From NCBI GenBank assembly GCA_011009095.1, contig VTPC01091260.1, forward strand, positions 42,160 to 106,159: a stretch of DNA of 64,000 bases, in the 5' to 3' direction. The position numbers and the translations under genes are program-made. A model generated the notes under the pieces. That model ran no database searches, was not told the origin of the DNA, and was given only the letters and a program-made list of their open reading frames with translations. This stretch comes from Ignelater luminosus. Taxonomy: Eukaryota; Arthropoda; Insecta; Coleoptera; Elateridae. Shown here piece after piece: positions 49,401 to 53,411 of this stretch (its first letter is position 1; each line of letters begins with the position of its first letter).

Positions 49401-52060
49401 AGAAATCAATCGTTCTATGGTTACGGTCATTTTAAGCTATCATTATGTTATCAATAAAAATACTCATTCAGGACAGATGGTGGCTGTGGTTTCAGCACAA
49501 TAGTGCATTACCCCATTTTGGTAGGCAAGTTGCACCTTTTCTTAATGACAGCTTTGATAACCGTTGGATTGGAAAAAGAGGTACAGTTGCTTGACCATCT
49601 GTTCCTGTAATTGCATTAAAATTTCATAAAACCTAATGCATTGATACAGTTTTTTTTTTCAAATTAGATAGCTGATAGTGACTATAACGTTGTAATGATT
49701 GATTTTCAAATACATTTTCACCAAATATTTTTTACTTAAAATGACCTGACAAACTTGTTGATAAGCAATAGTCATCTGGTTACAGGACGTTAAATACAAT
49801 GTAACTATTTCTTCTGCAAGTACCTAAATACCACAAATAGAAAATGTTTTTGAAAACACATACTTGGTATTTTGAATCTTTTTGCTAATAAACATAAAGA
49901 GAGTTATACTATACTATGCATTTCACTTTGGGAATACAGTACAGGTTCTTATGAGCAACCTTGAAAGTAGAACTAAACCTACTTGTTGGTGCCCCACTTA
50001 TTGCATACAGGGTGTACAGAAAGTAATGGGCCAACGTTAAGGCGAATTCCTAATGTCAAAATAGGTCAATCAAACCAGATAAGCAGAATTGTTTCCTTAA
50101 GAAGTTAGTGGTCTTTGAAGTTAAAATCTTTAATTTTATTTTTCATTATAATTCTAAAACTACTGAAGCAATTTTGATCAAATTTGGTTTCAGTTATTGA
50201 CAAACAAGTTGGTGGTGGGGTTGGTATCTGAAGTCAGAAACATGTTTCAGAGGGTATCCAGAAAGTAATGTAACAATGATACAATGCCTAAGTGTAGGCT
50301 ACTGTCAATTGAACCCAATTTGAAATGAACCAAATTGCTTTTTTAAGAAGCTAGATGCTTTTATTTAAGTGAAGGTGAAGATGATAAAATGAAGGAAGAA
50401 CTGAAAAACTACTTTAGACCTCTCATCTTCTTAAGGAAGAAATTTTACTTATTGCAAGTTAGGCTCAATTGACCTATCTTGACCCCGGGAATCCCCCCTT
50501 CAACACTGTTCCATTATTTTCCTGCAAATTTAAAATCACACGTTGGTACAAGTTTTCTTAGAATAATCTTTGAACCATACAGGTACAAATACCAATTTTG
50601 GCATAGTTACATGGGTTACTTAGATACACATCTGTGCTTATAATTGCATCAGTATCAGTATTTCTTCAAAACAAACATAATTACCACTAATTCATTCAAA
50701 ATGATTTTTAACAACTGTGGGATATCTTTCATTGTAGAATTTCTTTGTTCATTCAGCATTAATCTGAATTTTCCGTAGATAAAGTGCATATTTGATATCT
50801 AAAGTGGTAATATCCTCCATCTGGAGATGAAAGTTTGCACACAAGAAAAGAAGCCACGGAAGCAGGTGAAATGGAAAATATTGAGTAATAAGTGCTATGT
50901 TACATTAGTGATATTTAAATTGCTCCAATGAAAATTTGATTTAACTGAAAAAAATTGCAAAAGACAAACTTGATGTAATTTCTAATGAGGTTAAAGAACT
51001 GTCAATTAAAATCTGTTTAATTGAAGAAATACAAAACTAGAGGATATTACATATTCATGTACTCGCAGATTACTAAAAATACATTGTTGGATATTGAAAT
51101 AATTAAGCACAAATATGTATTTAAGTAACCTATGTAATTGTCTCAAAATTGGTATTTGTATCTTCTATGGTTCAAAAATCATTTCAAGAAAACTTGTACC
51201 AACATATATCATCTTTGAAAAGCTAGAACAAGACAAGGAAGCAAAACTTGGTCATAGGTTTATCGGAACTTTTCATCTTATTTTAAGCCAAAGAATACAG
51301 GATTAAAATTTGATGGTTGAAGTCACAGTCACCTTGTTATGCCAGGAATAACTGCACTACTTATCCTGCCTGCACTTATTTCACTTTTAAAAGTCGTGTT
51401 AAAACTCTTATAACTAGCGAACATTTCTCAAATATGGAACTGCTAACAGAACAAGTAGAAGCACTATTTAGAAAAAAAATGCACTGTTTAAAATAGAAAA
51501 TACATTAATGCATGTATTTAAATGTTAATTCTCCATATGGCTTAGTGATTTTTATATTCTAGCATATATTAAATGTGTTCCAATTGAAAATCTAATGCCA
51601 AGATCTGAAGAGGAATTTGAATTGGAAGCATTTAAACCTACAACTGACGCTAATGATATTGTAAGGTAACCCTAAAATTTATATGCTACCAGAACAACCC
51701 AACTAATATTTATTTTTTTAGACTTACATGAAAAATAAAGAATCTCTGCCTACAATGAATTTATCAGGTAGTGATATACAAGACCGATCACAAAGTCTTT
51801 GTACTTTGTACATGTAAATATATTCAACAAATCCCATTCTACTGTGATTTTTACACTGCTCGATATGGGATATTTCTTGGTTAGGTAGACATTATAAAAC
51901 TCATCATTAAATTAATTCACCATACAAAATAGGCATACTATTAATAAATTTAGAAAAACCAGAAGGTTTGGAAGGATTCACTGATTTAAGTGTTTATAAC
52001 CTTGTTCGACTGCTCAAATGTCAAGGTTTGCATTTAATAATAACTTGGGCCCTTCTGTGA
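4393..52060 (+). CDS. Long modular gene with SUMO-interacting-type motif (joined model)
   Basis: Model joining nine exons: 4388-4483, 9232-9327, 37750-37987, 38074-38182, 41599-41693, 41760-41859, 51563-51660, 51722-51767, 51954-52060. All the splice phases agree: the 5' exons and each two-exon pair start in phase 1 and end in phase 1, with phase 0 inside each pair. The exons repeat a short module: FPRGNLLPSVEHE (4427), VPLEHLMPRPEH (41610) and VPIENLMPRSEEE (51574). The exon at 41760 has ISEIIDLTEDP, a hydrophobic core followed by acids, typical of a SUMO-interacting motif. The rest is low-complexity and probably disordered. Two problems remain: the exon at 37750 needs one missing base near 37779, and the last exon has a second open frame. 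The join across 9328-37749 is inference, and the 5' and 3' groups could be separate genes. No known family was recognised. Confidence 0.42.
4484..8829. other. Intron DNA; one fragment of an ACAGGGTGT repeat
   Basis: AT-rich DNA between exons 1 and 2. At 5026 ACAGGGTGTCT begins a stretch resembling the end of the ACAGGGTGT MITE group seen elsewhere in the window, but I could not find a matching opposite end. Nothing else was recognised. Confidence 0.35.
8830..9001. mobile_element. Mariner/Tc1-type MITE, CAGTGAAACCTCT termini
   Basis: CAGTGAAACCTCT at 8830 and AGAGGTTTCACTG ending at 9001 form terminal inverted repeats, and TA follows the right end. About 172 bases, no coding capacity. The inner parts of the arms (TAATGGACA and its degenerate partners) also pair. 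These termini are typical of MITEs mobilised by Tc1/mariner/pogo transposases. Confidence 0.8.
9232..9327 (+). CDS. Exon 2 of the modular gene
   Basis: The exon lies between TTTTGCATTAG and GTAAGT, 96 bases, phase 1-1. It reads PISNMLAGEIPGLASTSATN and on to YSMAFGF. It joins the previous exon in frame (A + GG gives Arg). The match to the repeated module is weak. A tiny candidate exon at about 33636-33686 (acceptor TTTATAG, donor GTAAAA) is also phase 1-1 but too short to support. Confidence 0.55.
9379..9925. mobile_element. Long palindromic MITE (copy 1)
   Basis: The two halves are inverted copies of each other over about 200 bases per arm. For example AGAGTTATCGGCCTTC at 9465-9480 pairs with GAAGGCCGATAACTCT at 9808-9823, and TTCAAATGGAACCT at 9437 pairs with AGGTTCCATTTGAA at 9857. 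A less palindromic core (9570-9700) contains TGTTTTAAAACTACTTCTGA and CTGAGATACATC, which reappear in the copy at 61622-62230. The two open frames in the core, one on each strand, are by-products of the palindrome. Confidence 0.75.
9926..10854. other. Intron DNA, no gene
   Basis: No exon was recognised. 10195-10385 holds many copies of GACTTGAG/TTGAGTC/CGAGTC in both orientations and begins with GAGATGGGACTTGAG. It may be a decayed non-autonomous element, but no clear ends were found. Confidence 0.35.
10855..11259. mobile_element. Pogo/Tigger-derived element, left-truncated
   Basis: The sequence from about 10855 to 11150 matches 22875-23150 almost base for base (for example AACGAGCGGTTAAAAACACA, then TGTAGTTAGG). 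The right end ATTCGAGTTATTGAAGTTCGACTG stops at 11259 before TA, the same end as the copy at 22636-23252. The left half with the transposase N-terminus is missing here. Confidence 0.75.
11262..15080. other. Intergenic/intron DNA, no supported gene
   Basis: About 3.8 kb with no coding exon or clear transposon. 12439-12630 (minus) is open for 63 codons, but it has no splice sites or recognisable family. 13802-14260 contains GATATCGATA-like strings and begins AGGGATGGGTGATATC, possibly a decayed repeat. Confidence 0.35.
15081..18274 (-). CDS. Ro60: 60-kDa SS-A/Ro ribonucleoprotein (Ro60, TROVE domain)
   Basis: Six coding exons: 18274-17758, 17703-17489, 16853-16648, 16598-16264, 15474-15267, 15213-15081. 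Together they are 1614 bases, 537 residues, about the length of vertebrate Ro60 (538). All introns are GT-AG and join in phase. The N-terminal two thirds is the TROVE domain, a HEAT-like ring that binds Y RNAs and misfolded small RNAs: GRTPSKNPIYFCLAMLA (about 65-81) and THKNLIRLAHVKT (157-169), with the conserved His158 of the S/T-H-K motif. The C-terminal part is the von Willebrand A fold, ending in IDICGFSKDVPKILHAFIADYFQ. The metal site is lost: the DxSxS loop reads NLISD (372-376), the Thr loop reads VNKKS, and FTD reads FTL. The assembly gap lies inside intron 2, and the protein is continuous across it (NSKA/VWIALIPML). Known role: noncoding RNA quality control in cytoplasm and nucleus. 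Drosophila is thought to lack this gene. Confidence 0.93.
15516..16230. mobile_element. MITE in Ro60 intron 5 (ACAGACCATATGT termini)
   Basis: CACAGACCATATGTGAAATA at about 15526 and its partner ACACATATGGTCTGTAACAT ending about 16230 are inverted ends, with further inverted matches (CTAGTCTGC, GGTCTAGG) inside. The middle (15780-15980) is less AT-rich than its surroundings and open on the minus strand for 76 codons, with no recognisable product. It occupies almost the whole 789-base intron, which otherwise would be about 75 bases. Confidence 0.7.
16932..17398. other. Assembly gap (N)
   Basis: A run of N from 16932 into 17398. It falls inside Ro60 intron 2. Because the protein alignment is continuous across the flanking exons, no coding exon appears to be missing. 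Confidence 0.98.
18275..18609. other. Ro60 5' flank, nothing else recognised
   Basis: Upstream side of Ro60 (minus strand). No clear TATA box or CpG-rich block was seen. Confidence 0.35.
18610..18698. mobile_element. Small MITE, ACAGGTGTCCCATG end
   Basis: ACAGGTGTCCCATGACC at 18610 faces GGACATGGGACCTGT ending at 18698, with a GGTTAGGTTAGGTCAG stretch inside. The left end resembles the left end of the larger element at 48686 (GGTGTCCCACGAGCAGATGA), so it may be a deletion derivative of the same family. Confidence 0.6.
18699..20305. other. Intergenic, nothing recognised
   Basis: AT-rich DNA with no exon, RNA gene or transposon ends that I could support. Confidence 0.35.
20306..20831. mobile_element. 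Probable MITE, CAGTGTAGCCAGA termini
   Basis: CAGTGTAGCCAGACCTAG at 20306 and TTATCTGGCAACGCTG ending at 20831 are imperfect inverted ends of the CAG[TC]GT[TA]GCCAGA type. AGGGGAAAAAAGTCG and AAAGTCGAGGGAA near the two ends are also related. No clear target duplication was found. No coding. Confidence 0.5.
20926..21180 (+). mobile_element. 5S-rRNA-derived SINE-like element
   Basis: 20931-21016 resembles 5S rRNA over its internal promoter: CTACATCG at 20933, the A-box region AAGTTAAGTCGTGTTGAGCG at 20962, and the C-box region GCGGTCAGAATTTAGAATGG at 20982, followed by GGCCGCGCTAAGG. It differs at many sites, so it is not a functional 5S gene. The sequence then continues with a non-5S body (CCGCTCGCTTACATAGAGAG, then CTCTCCACC) and ends in a TTATTATTATTATT tail. 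Head, body and A/T tail match the plan of SINE3-type (5S-headed) SINEs. The alternative is a lone 5S pseudogene beside unrelated sequence. Confidence 0.6.
21181..22635. other. Intergenic, nothing recognised
   Basis: AT-rich sequence with no supported exon. 21560-21740 has mixed composition but every frame is closed. Confidence 0.35.
22636..23252 (-). mobile_element. Pogo/Tigger element with transposase N-terminal fragment
   Basis: Ends AGAGTTGAACTTCGATAACT (22636) and TTATTGAAGTTCGACTG (to 23252) are inverted and flanked by TA on both sides. On the minus strand 22920-22740 reads TLSIDEEYRLIKEVESGLRK then KDVAVKYAVPASTVSTNLKN, the CENP-B N-terminal helix-turn-helix of pogo/Tigger transposases. 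The DNA-binding catalytic part (DDE) is missing, so this is a 617-base non-autonomous derivative. The copy at 10855-11259 is a relative with its left half gone. Confidence 0.85.
23253..25389. other. Intergenic; possible MITE at 23556-24230
   Basis: GAGTACCCAGAGAAAACAAG at 23560 and its inverse CTTTGTTTTTTCCATGTACTC near 24230 suggest an inverted-repeat element of about 670 bases. The ends are not sharp. No gene was recognised in the rest. Confidence 0.35.
25381..25860 (-). pseudogene. SOSS-B (NABP/hSSB-like) copy, broken
   Basis: On the minus strand from 25858 the block KHLKDLRPGMK begins the OB fold and runs into FIVLGAGSPLPNQANFEIRE. A frameshift near 25740 follows, then TDKTACINASIWGEARRLLK and DDVVRLTDGYATV. 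The frame then meets a stop at 25610 and a small deletion before MVFDEKINMNEPNQFF and a Ser/Thr-rich tail ending at 25381. Every block aligns with the intact gene at 28587-29012, which lies in the opposite orientation 2.7 kb away. It has no introns. A transposon sits right at its start codon. Confidence 0.85.
25870..26410. mobile_element. TIR element carrying TTGGG/TTAGG repeats
   Basis: Inverted ends CTTTCGTATATAGGCATATC (25870) and GATATGCCTATATACGAAAG (to 26410) extend as imperfect arms of about 100 bases (GGGGTCATG, GATCACGAT, GGTTCAAAAGTT recur inversely). The core contains eight tandem TTGGG units (26066-26105), then TTGGAGG units, and GTTAGGTTAGGTTAGG near 26150. It is 541 bases. No target duplication is visible. 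The open frame at 25919-26137 is just the repeat translated. Confidence 0.8.
26066..26170 (+). repeat. Interstitial TTGGG/TTAGG telomere-like tract
   Basis: Eight perfect TTGGG units followed by three TTGGAGG-like units and three TTAGG units. TTAGG is the ancestral insect telomere repeat, and TTGGG is reported as a telomere motif in some beetles. Here the tract lies inside a transposon, so it is not a chromosome end. Confidence 0.85.
26411..27294. other. 5' flank of the broken SOSS-B copy, then unannotated
   Basis: 26411-26540 (read on the minus strand) resembles the sequence upstream of the intact SOSS-B gene: TGTTAGCAACTGTGG against TGCTAGCAATTATGA, and CTACGCAGAT against ACACGCAGAT. The duplication therefore included upstream DNA. 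Beyond 26600 nothing was recognised, apart from a short ACAGGGTGAAATTGAG end at 27079. Confidence 0.45.
27295..27350. repeat. GT/GC-rich alternating tract
   Basis: Alternating purine-pyrimidine tract with GTGCATGCGTGCGTG and GTGGGCGCGCGCACGC in an AT-rich setting. It could adopt Z-DNA. It is also a simple low-complexity repeat. Confidence 0.6.
27351..28586. other. 5' flank of SOSS-B, no other gene
   Basis: Contains TATATAAG at 27938 close to CAGCAGTGTTGCCAA (27951), which looks like the end of a CAGTGTTGCC MITE. The TATATAAG is 640 bases upstream of the SOSS-B start, so its use as a promoter is doubtful. No other gene was recognised. Confidence 0.35.
28587..29012 (+). CDS. SOSS complex subunit B (NABP1/2, hSSB-like), intronless
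   Basis: A 141-residue protein. Residues about 5-105 form the OB fold of the SOSS-B/hSSB family: YIKDLRSGMKRLELVFIVLE, then VADTTACITATIWGEA, GDIVRLTNAY and LQKIDEFCMVFNEKLN. Two of the aromatic positions that stack on single-stranded DNA in human hSSB1 are kept (Trp56, Tyr75). A third is conservative (Trp79 for Phe), and the fourth is Cys86 instead of Tyr. The tail is short and Ser/Asn-rich, shorter than the human protein (about 211). Family role: single-strand DNA binding with INTS3 in double-strand break repair and with Integrator. There are no introns, so it may be a retrocopy or an old single-exon paralog. AATAAA lies at 29075, 63 bases after the stop. An inverted, broken duplicate lies at 25381-25860. 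Confidence 0.9.
   Translation: MNNKFMYIKDLRSGMKRLELVFIVLETGPPIPNQANLEIRELKVADTTACITATIWGEAGGLLKPGDIVRLTNAYVSIWHGCLRLCNYKTSILQKIDEFCMVFNEKLNMSDPRQFGELLAKAESSNSAANKASTSQNHPNN
29075..29080 (+). terminator. Polyadenylation signal of SOSS-B
   Basis: AATAAA 63 bases downstream of the SOSS-B stop codon. A second AATAAA is near 29220. Confidence 0.55.
29100..31673. other. Intergenic/intron DNA, nothing recognised
   Basis: AT-rich. 30544-30768 (minus) is an open frame of low-complexity codons without family or splice support. No transposon ends were recognised. Confidence 0.35.
31679..31824. mobile_element. 146-bp hairpin MITE with TATAA duplication
   Basis: Nearly the whole element is an inverted repeat: GGTTTGTTCCAACATAA at 31679 pairs with TTATGTTGGAACAAGCC ending at 31824, and CAAACTATCCCTGACTGTCA pairs with TGACAGTCAGGGATAGTTTG. 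It is flanked by TATAA on both sides (31674-31678 and 31825-31829). It would fold into an almost complete hairpin. No coding. Confidence 0.85.
31830..34976. other. Intron/intergenic DNA; one weak exon candidate
   Basis: The only exon-like spot is 33636-33686, between TTTATTTATAG and GTAAAA, phase-compatible with exon 2 of the modular gene but only 51 bases. Otherwise no gene or repeat was recognised. Confidence 0.3.
34977..35484 (+). CDS. Small three-exon gene, unidentified (131 residues)
   Basis: Exons 34977-35001, 35058-35303 and 35360-35484 give 396 bases, 131 residues, with both 56-base introns starting GTAATT and ending in AG, all in phase. The product starts MSTNSNITDTKKDDNVQPQT, continues with an acidic, polar stretch, then LTIVCRYNTYDIEIETEDTV and VDLRQVVFAATQ, and ends in a basic LRQYLPHIRRPSIT. 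The strand-turn-strand-helix pattern of the middle recalls a ubiquitin-like fold, but I do not recognise the family. SSEVVEIF (about residue 28-35) is a weak SUMO-interacting candidate. The gene lies inside the large intron of the modular gene on the same strand. AATAAA at 35561 lies 76 bases after the stop. It reads open across the second intron by chance in one frame, which could mislead gene prediction. Confidence 0.7.
35561..35566 (+). terminator. Polyadenylation signal of the small gene
   Basis: AATAAA 76 bases past the stop codon at 35484. Confidence 0.45.
35754..36485. mobile_element. MITE of the ACAGGGTGTCCC family (copy 1)
   Basis: ACAGGGTGTCCCAAAAAATC at 35755 opposes a degenerate end, GCCCTATGTCCACCCTATAT, ending about 36485. 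The inner arms also pair, for example AGAGCCCTCAAAG at 35868 with CTTTGAGGGCTCT at 36377. It is about 730 bases. The same left half recurs at 54930. No transposase is encoded. Confidence 0.75.
36486..37709. other. Intron/intergenic DNA
   Basis: No supported gene. 36800-36990 holds ACCTAGACGTCTAGG, a short palindrome within a stretch that is inverted on itself. No other signal was recognised. Confidence 0.35.
37750..38182 (+). CDS. Exons 3-4 of the modular gene (frame break)
   Basis: Exon 37750-37987 follows GTAATTCTTCTTTAG and ends before GTAAGA. Its first part reads GHRPITRSL and then TAA (37779). One base later in register a 69-codon open frame continues (SNTNKSFNVIKDNHQEQQTP through IPKPQMWPIAASTHEMNLFN). 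This fits one base lost in the CTTTAAG run. Exon 38074-38182 (phase 0 to 1) reads IIISENYPQPAHTNNHANFQ and on to YPLDYSKK. The pair mirrors the exon pairs at 41599/41760 and 51563/51722: LFNNN/IIIS here against LFNNE/ISEI there. An ATG at 37710 in the first frame offers an alternative start, so this could also begin a separate gene. Confidence 0.5.
38183..38994. other. Intron DNA
   Basis: No exon was recognised. It ends in the left arm of the inverted repeat described next. Confidence 0.35.
38995..41130. repeat. Inverted-repeat arms enclosing a Tigger element
   Basis: 38995-39115 and 40985-41130 are inverted copies: TTAGGAGAAAGCTGAATTTTGG (about 39045) faces CCAAAATTCAGCTTTCTCCT (about 41048), and ATGTTTAGATCACATTAGGAG faces CTCCTAATGTGATCTAAACAT. 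Between them lies the Tigger copy 39264-40380. The arms look like the ends of an older element into which the Tigger inserted. The outer ends and target duplication were not found. Confidence 0.65.
39264..40380 (+). mobile_element. Pogo/Tigger element, 1.12 kb, decayed
   Basis: Ends CAGTGGAACTCCTATAAGTC (39264) and ACTCGAA...GGAGGTTCCACTG (to 40380) are inverted and flanked by TA (39262-39263 and 40381-40382). The plus strand keeps a piece of the CENP-B-type helix-turn-helix (KKTIAKEYQIPLA near 39835) and the C-terminal tail of Tigger transposases (SLREIQNAFNTVKNFFTMEE near 40003). The central DDE part is deleted. The ends contain repeated TAACTCGAA strings like those in the 22636 copy, but it is a different subfamily. 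Confidence 0.85.
41131..41598. other. Intron DNA with a short CACA tract
   Basis: A CACGCACGCACACACAC tract lies near 41160. Nothing else was recognised before the exon acceptor. Confidence 0.35.
41599..41859 (+). CDS. Exons 5-6 of the modular gene, SIM
   Basis: Exon 41599-41693 (acceptor TTTTTTTTCTAG, donor GTAAGT) reads YIKCVPLEHLMPRPEHKLST and on to LFNNE. Exon 41760-41859 (acceptor TTTTTTTTTAG) reads ISEIIDLTEDPILENIASQE and on to PMQNQ. EIIDLTED is a strong match to the SUMO-interacting consensus (hydrophobic run followed by acids), as in RNF4. Phases are 1-0 and 0-1, so the pair is a cassette that can duplicate without breaking the frame. Confidence 0.62.
41860..42799. other. Intron DNA with a tRNA-like fragment
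   Basis: On the minus strand at 42160-42080 the string GGTTCAATTCCCA matches a pol III B box, with TTTAATTGCTTACATC upstream as a degenerate A box. It is too poor to be a tRNA and could be the head of a tRNA-derived SINE. The rest was not recognised. Confidence 0.4.
42800..45055 (-). mobile_element. MULE DNA transposon with GC-rich tandem-repeat ends
   Basis: Left GGGACAGTTCCTCGCCGCCG (42807) and right end GGCGGCGCTGAACTGTCC (to about 45047) are inverted. Both subterminal regions (42810-42890 and 44938-45050) are built from repeated CCGTTTCA and GCGCCG blocks and stand out as GC-rich. ATGAAC directly flanks the element on both sides (42794 and about 45058) as a possible part of the target duplication. 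A broken MULE-type transposase lies inside on the minus strand. It is about 2.25 kb. Confidence 0.85.
43280..44549 (-). pseudogene. MULE transposase, frameshifted
   Basis: Read on the minus strand from ATG at 44549: MLSSTEDGELIKQLNF, an N-terminal domain, then a stop near 44370. Beyond, KKTIRRKRNQVYAAP and, after further breaks, CITCDSEQAAIAAMSECFPE with GCFFYLAKNMKKHL, which match the MULE domain (D...D/E catalytic core, C-x2-D, then the CxxH-like FF motif). The next block WFEDTYLGR...RTNNHAEAAHRR is the conserved second half, and IWKLIDGLRK follows. A final frameshift leads to ADERIMRLVLDYNN and the stop at 43280. The protein is clearly of the MULE/FLYWCH-associated family seen in insects. 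At least three frame breaks make it inactive. Confidence 0.85.
45237..46871 (-). mobile_element. Tc1-type transposon with IR/DR ends
   Basis: Ends CAGGCTCATAATAGTTTGGC (45245) and GAACTATTATGAGCCTG (to 46863) sit in TAC[GA]AG[TC]C arms with TA at both outer limits (45237 and 46870). The arms continue inverted for about 130 bases. Each end has a second, inner copy of the terminal motif in the same orientation as the outer one: 45444 (GGGTCATAATAGTTCGGCC) and 46644-46663 (inverse of GGCTCATAATAGTTTGGCTG), about 200 bases inside. This is the IR/DR arrangement of Sleeping-Beauty-like elements. The transposase inside is broken. Confidence 0.88.
45468..46535 (-). pseudogene. Tc1-like DD34E transposase, broken
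   Basis: On the minus strand from ATG at 46535 (MPRGKALSNDLRLSVINAYK), a frameshift, then the paired helix-turn-helix region KNGISARRISVSHSVPHSTV and on to DQKTKTSRPSTIT. After further breaks the catalytic residues are visible: Asp in IWSDELKF, Asp in FQQDIVPCHTA, Glu in NPDLSPIETLW, with 34 residues between the last two. The C-terminus SPEECARLVDTMPSRIKVVI and then ANKGDVTQY is typical. Stops and frameshifts near 46480, 45900 and 45750 show that it is dead. Confidence 0.87.
46872..47967. other. Non-coding; LINE-like fragments possible
   Basis: Includes an ATT/TTA microsatellite at 47299-47330. On the minus strand 46990-46900 has weak coding-like sequence reminiscent of a LINE endonuclease (GMINKI), but it is too short to claim. 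No gene. Confidence 0.3.
47968..48249. mobile_element. TA-flanked MITE, CAGTAGAACCTTGTTAAGT end
   Basis: CAGTAGAACCTTGTTAAGT at 47970 opposes ACTTAATGAGATTCTACTG ending about 48246, with TA next to both. It is about 280 bases, without coding. It is of the same general Tc1/pogo MITE type as 8830-9001, with a different sequence. Confidence 0.72.
48250..48685. other. Non-coding, nothing recognised
   Basis: A plus-strand open frame (48403-48606) has no family match or splice support. Confidence 0.3.
48686..49790. mobile_element. Rearranged Tc1/mariner-superfamily element
   Basis: Ends GGTGTCCCACGAGCAGATGA with CTATTGGTCAGGTC (48686) and the inverse AATAGTCATCTGGTTACAGGAC (to 49790) pair as inverted repeats. 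Inside, the plus strand at 49480-49590 reads DRWWLWFQHNSALPHFGR and DNRWIGKRGTVA, close to the WFQxDGAPAHF...RWIGRGGPxxW core of a mariner-like/IS630-type transposase. The minus strand at 49160-49050 reads ITQEELQKVVSNNRKLIEKC, like the C-terminal helix of the same transposase. The two pieces are on opposite strands, so an internal inversion or nested insertion happened. Confidence 0.6.
49791..50005. other. Non-coding spacer
   Basis: Nothing recognised. Confidence 0.3.
50006..50505. mobile_element. ACAGGGTGT-type MITE (divergent copy)
   Basis: ACAGGGTGTACAGAAAGTAA at 50007. Inside, TGTCAAAATAGGTCAATC (about 50056) pairs with GACCTATCTTGACC near 50478. It contains a second GAGGGTATCCAGAAAGTAAT string at 50250, suggesting an internal tandem copy of the end. 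It is related to 35754 and 54930 by its end and by the GTCAAAATAGGT motif. Confidence 0.55.
50506..51562. other. Intron DNA
   Basis: No exon or repeat with clear ends was recognised. 51115-51306 is open for 63 codons (plus), but it does not resemble a known domain. Confidence 0.3.
51563..52060 (+). CDS. Exons 7-9 of the modular gene, 3' end
   Basis: Exon 51563-51660 reads YIKCVPIENLMPRSEEEFEL and on to TTDANDI, a clear duplicate of the exon at 41599. Exon 51722-51767 reads TYMKNKESLPTMNLS. Exon 51954-52060 reads EKPEGLEGFTDLSVYNLVRL, then LKCQGLHLIITWALL and TGA at 52058. Splice phases match throughout. In another frame 52018-52200 is open for 60 codons with coding-like content (GPSVIPEISVEDASVHDLST). 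A single-base error near 52015 would extend the protein into it. Confidence 0.58.
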
Positions 52061-52478
52061 TCCCTGAAATCTCAGTTGAAGATGCATCTGTCCATGACTT
52101 AAGCACATTAGATGGTTTTTCCCATGATACAAGTAAGCATGGTAAAACTTTGTGCATATGTGATGACATAGTTGTGGAACAGGAATATAAACTAAGATAA
52201 TAAGGGACCTGAAATCTCAGCTACAAAACAATAATATACTATGATATTATTTTCAGGTTATTAATACTAGCAGTACTATGAACTTATTGCTCGCATATTA
52301 ATAAGGGCAAATGTTGTAGTTTTGTCTCTGTAAGTACTACATTGAACACATTTACATGTTTGGGATGGTCATACCATGCTTACTCGTATCATGATTCTTC
52401 CATTGTTGTTTTAAGATTTGTATGCTCTTTTTTTGAAACTTAATAATATTTGATGTTTCATGTTTATTTCTGTATTCA

Positions 52479-52484
52479 AATAAA
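52479..52484 (+). terminator. Polyadenylation signal of the modular gene
   Basis: AATAAA about 420 bases past the last exon, followed by a T-rich stretch (ATATTTTTTGAAG). It is the first good signal after the stop. Confidence 0.4.
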
Positions 52485-53339
52485 ATATTTTTTGAAGTTT
52501 GTTGTTTTATTTGAGGACATAGAACAAAATATTTGACTTACTTGAAATTAAATCTTTAAGTAAGTACTTCTAGAATACAGTAGGGATAGATTTTCTGGTT
52601 GAGAATATTACAGTAGAATCCAAACAGGATTCAAATGACTCCTGACTACCAAGTAGTTAAACATTGTAGCATATGTGAAGGTTTAGTTGACAGAGCAAAT
52701 AACGAGAAGGCTAGGATTTAATCCTATACTTGGAAATTTGTTAGCACAAATTAGCCATAAAAAAACTGATGTTTTATTGTATATTTTTAAAAATTTTAAT
52801 AATAAAGGAGCTAGAGGCAAATAACATAAATTGATATTTTCCCCTCTTTTTGATCACTCAAATGCAAGAAGTTAACTCAAATTTATTTTTAAATTTAAGT
52901 TGATCTATACAGTTCTTGCCTGTCTGAATTTATCTAAGTGTGTTTTGCACTAGAAAACTAATGCATTAAAAAAACCTTATTCATGATGATAACATTATGA
53001 AATATTGAGTGCATTCTATGTTGTAGCTTATTGTTACTATCAAGGACTTTACATAATACATGGTTTAGTAATTTTTTTTAATTCAGTGTGTGTTAGAAAT
53101 AGTCAAAATCCAAAATATAGATTTTTTTTTGAATAACTTGACTCCTTCAGGTTTAAATAAATCAAAAAGTTGCTGTAGTTTGAATAAATGTGGAACTCGG
53201 AATAACTTCACGGAACCCTATGTTAGTCAACTTGCATTATTGGATAGCTATGGCTGCATACAGGATTTCAATGTGAATCTTTTCTATTAGCGATTTTACA
53301 GGTCTCAGTTTGGGCCATGCAGAGCAACTACCTGCCAGG
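52485..53339. other. Non-coding
   Basis: No gene. 53090-53290 is open for 66 codons (plus) and has no recognised family. Confidence 0.3.
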
Positions 53340-53411
53340 AAGCAGCTTGGTGTAGTGGTTAGTGTATCCTCCTTCTATTTTATTCAACAAGGTTTGATTT
53401 CAACCAGAATT
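53340..53411 (+). other. tRNA-like sequence (SINE head or pseudogene)
   Basis: CTTGGTGTAGTGGTTAGTGT matches a pol III A box and D arm. GGTTTGATTTCAACC 46 bases later matches a B box and T arm. The acceptor and anticodon stems are poor, so this is not a working tRNA. It may be the head of a tRNA-derived SINE, but no clear tail or duplication was found. Confidence 0.5.
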
